Of a stretch of DNA of 64,000 nt, positions 41,237 to 48,811 are shown one piece after another. The notes under the pieces are model-generated. The model was not told where the DNA came from, made no database searches, and worked only from the letters and a program-made list of their open reading frames with translations. This DNA comes from Gammaproteobacteria bacterium UBA4421 (GTDB lineage: Bacteria; Pseudomonadota; Gammaproteobacteria; Pseudomonadales; Azotimanducaceae): the NCBI GenBank assembly GCA_002389675.1, contig DGQF01000055.1:1-64000 (forward strand). Direction: 5' to 3'. The number at the start of each line of letters is the position of its first letter. The first letter of the stretch is position 1. Position numbers and translations under genes: made by a program.

Positions 41237-42844
41237 GTGGGCACTGAAAACGTTACATTTACCTTGTTGTCTTGTTTGTTTTTTATGGCGCTGGTTGCGG
41301 GCTTTGCCTACTTTAAAACACGGGGCGCTGTGGATACTCAGGAGGGCTATTTTCTGGCGGGCCGGGGCCTGAGTGGCACATTTATTGCCGGTTCGCTGTT
41401 GCTAACTAACTTGTCCGCTGAGCAACTGATCGGTTTAAATGGCTCCGCCTACGCCTTCAATATGACCGCAATGGCCTGGGAGGTGACGGCGGGATTTGCC
41501 ATCATTGTGATGGCTTTGGTTTTTTTGCCTCGTTATCTGGGCGGCGCGTTTTCCACGCTGCCACAATTCTTAGAAGACCGCTTCGACAGGGGTGTGCGAC
41601 GTCTCAGTGCGGTTTTGTTTTTGTTGGGCTACGGACTCATTACCATCCCCTCGATACTGTATTCGGGCTCGCTTGCCGTGCTGCGGTTGTTCGATGTTCC
41701 TGGGCTGCTGGGTCTGGAGTATTCGAGCGCGCTGATGGTGACGTTATTTTTGATCGGTGTTGTGGGCGGGATGTATGCCATTTTTGGTGGTCTGCGGGCG
41801 GTTGCTATATCCGACACCTTAAATGGTGTTGGCCTGCTGATCATTGGGGCACTGGTCCCCATTTTTGGTCTCATGGCTCTGGGCGAGGGAGATGTAACCG
41901 CTGGATTAAACACTGTTTTAACCCAAGATACGCATAAATTGAACGCGATTGGTCAAGCAGAAGATCCGGTGCCGTTTGGCACGTTATTCACAGGTATGAT
42001 ATTGGCCAATTTATTTTATTGGGGCACCAACCAATATGTGATCCAGCGAACCCTCGGGGCGCGCTCTTTAGCGGAAGGACAGAAAGGGGTCCTGTTGGCT
42101 GGGTTTTTTAAGTTGCTGGTCCCGTATCTGATGATGTTGCCCGGCGTTATTGCATTTCATCTCTACGCGGGGTCTTTGCAAACGATGGATCTGGCATACC
42201 CGGCTTTGGTGGCGGACGTACTGCCGGTATATTTAAGCGGATTTTTCTTGGCAGTTTTATTAGGCGCAGTTTTCAGTTCGTTTAACTCGCTGCTCAATAG
42301 CGCTGCGACATTGTTCTGTCTCGATGTGTATCAGCCGTTGGTCAACAGGCCTATCAGTGATGCGCAGATGATTCGGGTCGCCAAGCGGGTCAGTTTGGTG
42401 ATTGTGTTGTTTTCATTTGCCGCGGCGCCGATGTTGCAATTTGCACCAGAGGGCCTGTGGCACATCATCAGAGTCTTCACTGGATTTTACAATATTCCAA
42501 TTATCGCTTTAGTTTTGGTGGGTTTGTTTACCAATACAGTGCCACCGATAGCGGCCAAGGTGGTGGTTGTCTTTCATGTGTTGGCTTATGCCTTGCTGCA
42601 ATTTGTTTGGGAGATAGATATTAACTTCATTCACCTGTATGCCGTGCTTTTTGTAATAGAGGTCTTGATGATGCTGGCTATCGGCTGGAAGTGGCCCAGT
42701 GCAGAGGTATGGTGTTTCAGTCGTCCCGCTATGGTGGATCTCACCCCTTGGCGTTACGCGCATGCCGTTGCGGGTTTATTGGTCCTGTTTATTGTGCTGA
42801 CCTATGTTTTGTTTTCGCCGCTGGGTATCGCCACGAGCGTTTAG
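41237..42844 (+). CDS. SglT-like sodium/sugar symporter
   Basis: SSS-family transporter of 535 aa, about 14 hydrophobic segments, resembling the sugar/Na+ symporters SglT and YidK. EGYFLAGRGLSGTFIAGSLL and NLSAEQLIGLNGSAY form the conserved TM1-TM2 region, and FSSFNSLLNSAATLFCLD carries the Na+-site serines. GTG start at 41237. The 128-bp spacer with the divergent GH3 gene suggests shared control and import of a glycoside cleaved inside the cell. Confidence 0.88.
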   Translation: MGTENVTFTLLSCLFFMALVAGFAYFKTRGAVDTQEGYFLAGRGLSGTFIAGSLLLTNLSAEQLIGLNGSAYAFNMTAMAWEVTAGFAIIVMALVFLPRYLGGAFSTLPQFLEDRFDRGVRRLSAVLFLLGYGLITIPSILYSGSLAVLRLFDVPGLLGLEYSSALMVTLFLIGVVGGMYAIFGGLRAVAISDTLNGVGLLIIGALVPIFGLMALGEGDVTAGLNTVLTQDTHKLNAIGQAEDPVPFGTLFTGMILANLFYWGTNQYVIQRTLGARSLAEGQKGVLLAGFFKLLVPYLMMLPGVIAFHLYAGSLQTMDLAYPALVADVLPVYLSGFFLAVLLGAVFSSFNSLLNSAATLFCLDVYQPLVNRPISDAQMIRVAKRVSLVIVLFSFAAAPMLQFAPEGLWHIIRVFTGFYNIPIIALVLVGLFTNTVPPIAAKVVVVFHVLAYALLQFVWEIDINFIHLYAVLFVIEVLMMLAIGWKWPSAEVWCFSRPAMVDLTPWRYAHAVAGLLVLFIVLTYVLFSPLGIATSV

Positions 42845-42911
42845 CCTGCTTCATCGGCGATTTCAGCGGGGGTGTTTGTTGGAGAGAAGAACCTTAGCAA
42901 GTTTTGGTTGA

Positions 42912-43260
42912 TCATAATGTGCGCCGGAAACGAATGACATCGGCATTTAGCACGGCCTCCTGAAGGCTGATACCTGCCTTTCGCTGTTTATTCACAGCGT
43001 CCACCAAAACAAGAGAATCGTTAACGATAACACCGCTGAGCGCGCGTATGCCCTGTACCCCATGACCCAGTGGCCCGCGACTGCGCCAATGAGTCCAAAG
43101 GGGATAATCAGTATCGCTGGCAACATCACGCTGTAACAGGGTCATATTGGTATTGGATTTTTCGACCTCGGCGCGAATGTTGACGTTGCGGTATCGATCG
43201 ATGCGGGTGATCTGCTGTGGATTGTTTACCTCTTACAGCGCTAACCTGGGCTACAGCAGG
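42912..43260 (-). pseudogene. decayed RND efflux pump fragment (AcrB-like)
   Basis: Remains of an RND transporter gene in the only gene-poor stretch above 300 bp. One frame reads VNNPQQITRIDRYRNVNIRA (from 43229), a second frame IPFGLIGAVAGHWVMGYR, and the first frame again ALSGVIVNDSLVLVDAVNKQ to FRRTL. These are ordered parts of the RND C-terminal half, but the segments between them (about 60 and 10 residues) are missing, frames change, and a TAA sits just before VNNP. Both ends of the gene are gone. An ORF of 77 aa is only the last piece. Confidence 0.8.
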
Positions 43261-43261
43261 A

Positions 43262-44767
43262 TTATTTCCTTTTGGATACTTTATGGGTCAGCCCGCGAAG
43301 CAGAGGCGCAGACAAGACCAGACCGGTCAGGCAGGTTAGTCCGAACGTCAGGGGCCGCTCCCAAAGAAACGACCAACTGTCGTTGTAAATGAGCAGGGCG
43401 CGGCCAAGATTTTCCTCGATCATGCCGCCTAGGATAAAACCCAAGATCATGGGAGCCATAGGGAAGTCTAGCAGTCGCAGGACAACGGCTGTTGCGCTGA
43501 ATACGATCATCAGCTGGATATCAAATTCGTTAAAACTGATTAGATAAACGCCGATTAGAGAGAAAAATAAAACCATTGGCATGAGGATCTGGGTTGGCAC
43601 ATTTAATAGTGTTGCGTAGTAAGGGATTAGCGGTAGGTTGAGCGCAAGAAGTGCAATATTGCCTAGCCACATAGACACAATGACTGACCAGAATAGGGCT
43701 GGTTCGTTGATATACAGCATGGGTCCAGGCTGTACGCCATAAGCAATCAATGCGCCCAGTAAAATTGCTGTAGTGCCCGAACCGGGTATACCCAACGTCA
43801 ACAATGGCACAAATGAACCGGTGGCAGCAGCATTATTGGCCGCTTCCGGTGCCGCGAGGCCACGCAAGGATCCTTGTCCGAACTTTGCGGATTCAGATGG
43901 ACTGGCCAGGCGTTGTTCGCTGCCGTAGGCGAGAAAACTCGCAATGGTGGCGCCGGCGCCAGGTAGCAGGCCTATTAAAAAACCTAACAGGGATGATCGA
44001 CCGATGGCGGGAATGATGTGCTTGGCTTCCGCGCGGGAGATTTGCGTCGAGCGTACTTTGTTCGCGATTGGCTTTGCGGTCTGTGTTTGGGGCATGCGCA
44101 GTATCGCCAAGAGCGCCTCGGACAGTGCAAACGTGGCCATCACAAGCATGAGAAACGACAGCCCGTCGATCAGATCAACCTTCCCCAGAGTGAATCGCAT
44201 AACCCCTTGTGCTGGATCGGTGCCAACTGTGGCGAGCATCATACCGACAACTGTCATCAGTAACGCTTTGAGCATGCCGCCCGAGCCGGCAAATGCCGCG
44301 ACGCAGACAAGCCCCAGAATCATCAGTGCAAAATAATCGCTGGATTGAAAAAGGAGAGAAAATTTTGCGAGTAGTGGTGCCGCGAGGATCAGCATTAATG
44401 CGGCGATCATGCCGCCAGCAAAAGAGGAAAGCGCCGCAATGGTGAGTGCTTTGCCGGCTTCACCTCGACGGGCCATCGGATATCCGTCGAAGGAGGTCGC
44501 AACGGTTGATGCAACCCCGGGTGCGTTGACCAAGATAGATGAGGTGGACCCTCCGAATATGGCCCCATAGTAGACGGCGGCCATCATAATAATTCCTATG
44601 GCCGGCTCTAATGTGGATGCAATGGGTATCATGATGGCTATTGCTGTCATGGGCCCCAAGCCGGGCAACATGCCAATGAAGGTACCGGCAAGACAGCCCA
44701 AGAGCAGAAACATCAGCGCGTCAAAAGAAAAGGCGGTGGAGATACCGGCGAGTAACCCTTCAACCAT
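43262..44767 (-). CDS. tctA: tripartite tricarboxylate transporter permease TctA
   Basis: Large membrane subunit of a TTT family uptake system, 501 aa with about 12 helices. Signature segments are GMLPGLGPMTAIAIMIP, YYGAIFGGSTSSILVNAPG and LGIPGSGTTAILLGALIAYG, with a repeated P-G-x-G motif. It overlaps the tctB gene by 8 bp on the minus strand. Last in the operon, ahead of the RND remnant. Substrates of the family are citrate, tartrate and other carboxylates. Confidence 0.92.
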   Translation of the reverse strand: MVEGLLAGISTAFSFDALMFLLLGCLAGTFIGMLPGLGPMTAIAIMIPIASTLEPAIGIIMMAAVYYGAIFGGSTSSILVNAPGVASTVATSFDGYPMARRGEAGKALTIAALSSFAGGMIAALMLILAAPLLAKFSLLFQSSDYFALMILGLVCVAAFAGSGGMLKALLMTVVGMMLATVGTDPAQGVMRFTLGKVDLIDGLSFLMLVMATFALSEALLAILRMPQTQTAKPIANKVRSTQISRAEAKHIIPAIGRSSLLGFLIGLLPGAGATIASFLAYGSEQRLASPSESAKFGQGSLRGLAAPEAANNAAATGSFVPLLTLGIPGSGTTAILLGALIAYGVQPGPMLYINEPALFWSVIVSMWLGNIALLALNLPLIPYYATLLNVPTQILMPMVLFFSLIGVYLISFNEFDIQLMIVFSATAVVLRLLDFPMAPMILGFILGGMIEENLGRALLIYNDSWSFLWERPLTFGLTCLTGLVLSAPLLRGLTHKVSKRK

Positions 44768-45236
44768 GGGGCATACTTGCGTAGGCTGGTTGCGGCCATG
44801 GCGGAAGAAATACGTTAAGCCCTCGATAGGCCAGCAGCCAAAAGCACAGGGTCGTGATGACTGTCACCAAAGCCATAACTCGCCAGCGGCGCTCGCCGAG
44901 AAGCAGAAAACTTGCGCCTAGAAATGCGGCTGTGGCGATCAAAAACCCCGCGGGCCGCAGGGCTAAGCCGTAGCACCACATCAATATTAACGTGCCGGCG
45001 AAGCGCCCCCAGTTGAGGGTCCGCAGCCCCCCTGAGGAGGGTAGTTGAGACCTGAAGAACAACCAAAGTGCGCCGATGACGCCGACGGCGGTTAAAAAGT
45101 GGGGCAAGGTTCTAGCGTTGAAGACATTACCCGATTGACCGGGTAGTAGCCTGATTTCTTGGCTAAGGAGTCCGTAGGCCATAAAGAATAGCAGCAACAG
45201 TCCAGCGCCGATTCGATCGTTGGTCCAGCGTTTCAT
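44760..45236 (-). CDS. tctB: tripartite tricarboxylate transporter small subunit TctB
   Basis: Small membrane subunit of 158 aa with four hydrophobic segments (FMAYGLLSQEI, HFLTAVGVIGALWLFF, LILMWCYGLALRP and the last one near VTVITTLCFWLLAY), fitting the TctB family. It overlaps the tctC stop by ATGA and tctA by 8 bp. Poorly conserved as usual for TctB; the call rests mainly on the operon order tctC-tctB-tctA. Confidence 0.85.
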   Translation of the reverse strand: MKRWTNDRIGAGLLLLFFMAYGLLSQEIRLLPGQSGNVFNARTLPHFLTAVGVIGALWLFFRSQLPSSGGLRTLNWGRFAGTLILMWCYGLALRPAGFLIATAAFLGASFLLLGERRWRVMALVTVITTLCFWLLAYRGLNVFLPPWPQPAYASMPHG

Positions 45237-46270
45237 AGTAAGCCCAGCTCGCGCATCAAATTGCCGACTGTGCGCTCTTGTTCTAGCAGCATCTCGCTGA
45301 ATGCGCGTCCGGGATTAAAAAGATCTACCCAGCCGTTGCGGTCTCTGATCTTTTGCCAAGATTCGGCCTCATAGAGCGCAGCGAGCAAATCTTGGTACTG
45401 CCTCTGCATTGTTGGGGGCAGGTTTGGAGTTGCGAAAAAACCGCGCCAATTGACAAATACGGCCTGTTCGGCGCCAGCCTCGGCGCAGGTTGGGATTTGC
45501 GGCGCGCCGGCTAGTCGTTGCCTAGCGGTTATACATAATATTCGGACCCAGCCTTGACGAGCCAAATCCGCCACTTCGCCGAAGCCTGACGATAACGCGT
45601 TTACCTCACCCGATAGGAGTCCTGCCATGGCTTTCCCGCCTGCATCGTAGGGAATGTATTTAGTTGCGCGAGGATCGCCGCCGAAACCTTTGACGACCAT
45701 TGCAGCGACAATATGATCGGTGCCACCGGCTACGGAACCGCCTGCGAAAGCGATTTTTCGCGGTTGTTTTTGTTGTGCCGCTAATAAATCTGCGAGGCTG
45801 TTAAAGGTTGAGTTGTGAGGCACAGCGATAACCGAGTAGTCGCCGATTACACTGGCAATTGGCGCGAGATCACGAAAGCTTTGTGGAAAGATTTTCTGCA
45901 GTGAGCGCACCACGATTGGGGTGGAGTTGATCAGCCAGAGGTTGGGATTTTTTAGTTCAATCGTATGGGCGATCCCTCGGGCTCCGCCGCCGCCGGACAT
46001 ATTTTCGAAGCTGGCCGATTGAATTAAGTTAGATTGGATCAATGCTTGGCCCACCCCACGAGCGGTCCTGTCCCACCCGCCGCCGGCGCCCCCAGGAATC
46101 AGAAAATGAATGTGATCTGTGGGCTGGCGCTCTGTGGCTATGGTTGTCCCGGTCTCTTGTTTGGTTTGATTGCCTGTGTCGGCAGAGACGGCGGTTGCAA
46201 TGATCAGGCCCAGGCCTAATGCTAGGGGCCTGATCAAAAGTAGCGGCTTGCGCAGGTAAAGCGTGGCCAT
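45233..46270 (-). CDS. tctC: tripartite tricarboxylate transporter substrate-binding protein TctC
   Basis: Periplasmic binding protein of 345 aa of the Bug/TctC family, feeding carboxylates to TctAB. The signal peptide is about 30 residues (MATLYLRKPLLLIRPLALGL, ending VSADT). Family features are FLIPGGAGGGWDRTARGVGQ, IAFAGGSVAGGTDHIV and KYIPYDAGGKAMAGLLSGEV. ATG 46270 is chosen because it precedes a signal sequence; the upstream in-frame extension overlaps the neighbouring membrane-protein gene. It lies 19 bp after that gene's stop. Confidence 0.9.
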   Translation of the reverse strand: MATLYLRKPLLLIRPLALGLGLIIATAVSADTGNQTKQETGTTIATERQPTDHIHFLIPGGAGGGWDRTARGVGQALIQSNLIQSASFENMSGGGGARGIAHTIELKNPNLWLINSTPIVVRSLQKIFPQSFRDLAPIASVIGDYSVIAVPHNSTFNSLADLLAAQQKQPRKIAFAGGSVAGGTDHIVAAMVVKGFGGDPRATKYIPYDAGGKAMAGLLSGEVNALSSGFGEVADLARQGWVRILCITARQRLAGAPQIPTCAEAGAEQAVFVNWRGFFATPNLPPTMQRQYQDLLAALYEAESWQKIRDRNGWVDLFNPGRAFSEMLLEQERTVGNLMRELGLL

Positions 46271-46289
46271 GGGCAAGCGAGCCCTGAGA

Positions 46290-47258
46290 TTACTCAAACA
46301 ACTCCCGCTGCGCACGCCGCACAAAAACCAGTCCGATGACGGCATTAAATAGAATGAAGAAGTTATGTTGTACGAGCCCAAATGCCGACATTTGGGCGGG
46401 ATATTCTGGGAATAAGATCACCCACATTGATACGGCGACAGCCCTGAAGGGCCCTGGAATCGAGGCGCCGAAGAAGATGACAGGCAAAATGCCGAGCATT
46501 TGAAGGTAGCCGATTTCCACGCCGAACAGGGAAAGGGCCTCCGAATAGATGAACACCGCTGCGAGTAATGCGGGTGAGCGTAGCACCAGAATGCGAATAT
46601 ATTGGCCCAGATTAGCTTGTTTGAATGCATGTAGGATCGGTTTCTCTCGGAGTTTAGACGTGGCGAAGATATGCCCGCGGAAGTAAAGATAGGCGAGTGC
46701 AAAAATGGCCACGATGGCCATGCCGACATAAGGAAGCCCGCGGAAAACCTCTGGTAGGTTATCCCATTGCAAAGCAAGACCAATATTTGCCCAGGCGCAG
46801 AGGTACAGCAGTTCACAGACCATGATGAAGAGCATTGATGATCCAAGTTGCCACCCAGGGACGCCTTCTCGACGATTGAGATAAAGCGCCATAGCGCCTT
46901 TGCCGAGTTGTTCGTTGAGAATAGATAAAATATAAGTGCTGGCCCGAACCGGGAGGATATTCGTATAAGCGACTTTGGCGTTGAACCAGTTGATGACGCG
47001 CCAGACAATCAAGGAATCAACGGCAAAAAAGAAAAGTGAATAAGGGATCATTAAGGCTAGCCATGCGAGCCAGTTAACGCTCGCAAAGACGCTTGCAAGG
47101 TAGGCTGTAACGCTCAATCCCTGTGCCGCAGCCGGCGCCATCATCCGGCTGTAAAGAAAGGCAAAGCACGCCAACGTGATTACCCACGGCAACAGCTTTC
47201 CCACAAGACTGGTTTTTTTCTTAGGTGTTGGACTCGTTAATGGCTCAGTATCGCTCAA
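46290..47258 (-). CDS. multi-pass membrane protein, possibly flippase-like
   Basis: Integral membrane protein of 322 aa with about eight hydrophobic segments. It shows some likeness to the lysylphosphatidylglycerol-synthase transmembrane/flippase-like family (EQLGKGAMALYLNRREGVP, LYLCAWANIGLALQW, ILPVIFFGASIPGPFRAVAV). I do not recognise it firmly. It is the first gene of a minus-strand run with tctCBA, 20 bp before tctC, so may be cotranscribed, but a link to carboxylate uptake is unproven. Confidence 0.55.
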   Translation of the reverse strand: MSDTEPLTSPTPKKKTSLVGKLLPWVITLACFAFLYSRMMAPAAAQGLSVTAYLASVFASVNWLAWLALMIPYSLFFFAVDSLIVWRVINWFNAKVAYTNILPVRASTYILSILNEQLGKGAMALYLNRREGVPGWQLGSSMLFIMVCELLYLCAWANIGLALQWDNLPEVFRGLPYVGMAIVAIFALAYLYFRGHIFATSKLREKPILHAFKQANLGQYIRILVLRSPALLAAVFIYSEALSLFGVEIGYLQMLGILPVIFFGASIPGPFRAVAVSMWVILFPEYPAQMSAFGLVQHNFFILFNAVIGLVFVRRAQRELFE

Positions 47259-47454
47259 GATGCTCTCTCCCTTGCCTTAGGCGGCGTTTCGCATGACCCG
47301 GGCGATACTAACATTCTCTCTCGCCAATTGTTTTGCTGCGCTGCAGTCAAATGGTGTCTTCCCCGAAGGTATTTAGTGATCGGAGAAAATTGCCTCTAGT
47401 GGTTTAGCGCGCCGGGAAGGGTATAGTGCGCCTCGACAAATGAGGTGATGGAAG

Positions 47455-47841
47455 ATGAATGAGAAGGTTTCGGGTCCCGCCAAAGGCGCGTTCGCGCGGC
47501 TCCTGCCTCTTTTGTATGGAGACGCCAGTGTGGTGCGTTTTGTTACGCTGGGTCTGGAAGGTGAAATTCGAACCCGCACCGAAGCGCAGGTGGGTGCACG
47601 GTTCGAGATTGTCGTTGGAGATTCCACTTTGCTCATACACAGTGCACAGGCGTTTCCTGATGACATGCAAGCGACCCAAGGGTCGGTTTTAGTTTACGTC
47701 GCTGACGCGGCGCTAGCCTACCGTCGAGGACTTGCTCTTGGTTTAGTCAGCTTGCAGGCTCCGGGTCTGCCTTCAGAGGATGTGGTGCAATGTGCTTTAT
47801 CCGATGCACATGGAAATGTTTGGTATTTGGCTTCGGCTTGA
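47455..47841 (+). CDS. VOC (glyoxalase-like) family protein
   Basis: Protein of 128 aa with a single betaalphabetabetabeta unit pair of the vicinal oxygen chelate fold, PhnB/YdcJ-like. Signs are FVTLGLEGEIRTRTEAQVGA, IVVGDSTLLIHSAQ and VQCALSDAHGNVWYLASA. The N-terminal half is short and the usual metal-ligand His/Glu positions are not all visible, so enzymatic activity is doubtful. Divergent from the membrane protein gene with a 196-bp spacer in which I saw no clear site. Confidence 0.65.
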   Translation: MNEKVSGPAKGAFARLLPLLYGDASVVRFVTLGLEGEIRTRTEAQVGARFEIVVGDSTLLIHSAQAFPDDMQATQGSVLVYVADAALAYRRGLALGLVSLQAPGLPSEDVVQCALSDAHGNVWYLASA

Positions 47842-47863
47842 GGCTCCATACGGGCACTGTGCG

Positions 47864-48577
47864 CTAGAGTGAATGGGTCGCGTTAATGGATACGCTGCGC
47901 CGCTCTTCAGATCCCGAAAACGGGTAAACAAGGTGAAGTAACGACGCGGGGAAGATGTAAAACATGCCCGCTTTGGGTCGCACCCGAACAGTGGAATTTT
48001 GCGTGGTGCCGGCGGACCGGTCTACCCACTCGATATAACCGTCGATGTTGGGTTTGCCTGGCAAGGATTTGTTCTGAAGGGTTTTTGGCACTCGCAAATA
48101 CATCACGCTTGATAGGGTTGACCGCGAATGGTTGTGAATTGGGTTGTATTCTCCGTTTTGTTGACTAACAAGCCACGCGGCTTCCAGATTGACGTGAACG
48201 GGGTTGCTGTAGTTCGGGTCGGCCTGAAAATCAGCAACTGAAGATTTGTAGTTATGGTCTGCGTCACAGTAAGCGCTGCCTAAAACATATTCCGCAAACA
48301 TCTGGTGGATGTAGTCGAAGACCTTAAATTCGCGCAGCGCAGATAGGGGTATTTCGGGTTCTTCGCTGATCTGCCCGACCAGTTGGTTGCCATACGAAAC
48401 CCTCTTTGGGCTGGCCAATAGCTGATCGGTGAGTTCAAGCATGTGCTGGAAAATGAACTCGGGCAGCTGGGTTTCAAGAATATTTGGCCCAAATGGTTTG
48501 ACAATTTGGAAATCGATTTGGTGGTGGTTGAAGGATTGGACCAGTCCAGGTAGGGATGATTTTTCAGGACGTTTCAT
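47864..48577 (-). CDS. putative 2OG-Fe(II) oxygenase (TIGR02466-like)
   Basis: Protein of 237 aa with the double-stranded beta-helix pattern of the 2OG-Fe(II) oxygenase family seen next to TonB-dependent receptors. Candidate iron ligands are the His residues in NPIHNHSRS and the His in ASLLHLVYPF; RRSVSINATHSL resembles the 2-oxoglutarate Arg end. The same family occurs at 51502. It is divergent from the TonB receptor with a 234-bp spacer. The target is unknown, possibly a small molecule or peptide brought in by the receptor. Confidence 0.7.
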   Translation of the reverse strand: MKRPEKSSLPGLVQSFNHHQIDFQIVKPFGPNILETQLPEFIFQHMLELTDQLLASPKRVSYGNQLVGQISEEPEIPLSALREFKVFDYIHQMFAEYVLGSAYCDADHNYKSSVADFQADPNYSNPVHVNLEAAWLVSQQNGEYNPIHNHSRSTLSSVMYLRVPKTLQNKSLPGKPNIDGYIEWVDRSAGTTQNSTVRVRPKAGMFYIFPASLLHLVYPFSGSEERRSVSINATHSL

Positions 48578-48811
48578 GTTCAGGCCAAGCTACCGAAGGT
48601 TGACGGTACATGGTACATCAGCTCGAAGATTTGGTGTTAGGCGCTAATGTGCCTCTCACTGAACGGCAGAGGCTCGTTGGGAGAGCTTAAGCCACTGATA
48701 TAAAAAGGTTTACAGTTCTGGAAATATTATTTACCATCGCGCGCTAGGCGGCACGAGCACGCCGAATCATAAAAATAATACGTGAAGTATAAATCATCAA
48801 GGGGTGAAGAA

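Noticed and set aside
48578..48811. Fur box before the first TonB receptor
   Set aside because: No sequence resembling GATAATGATAATCATTATC or the feoA box in this leader, nor in 55640-55875.
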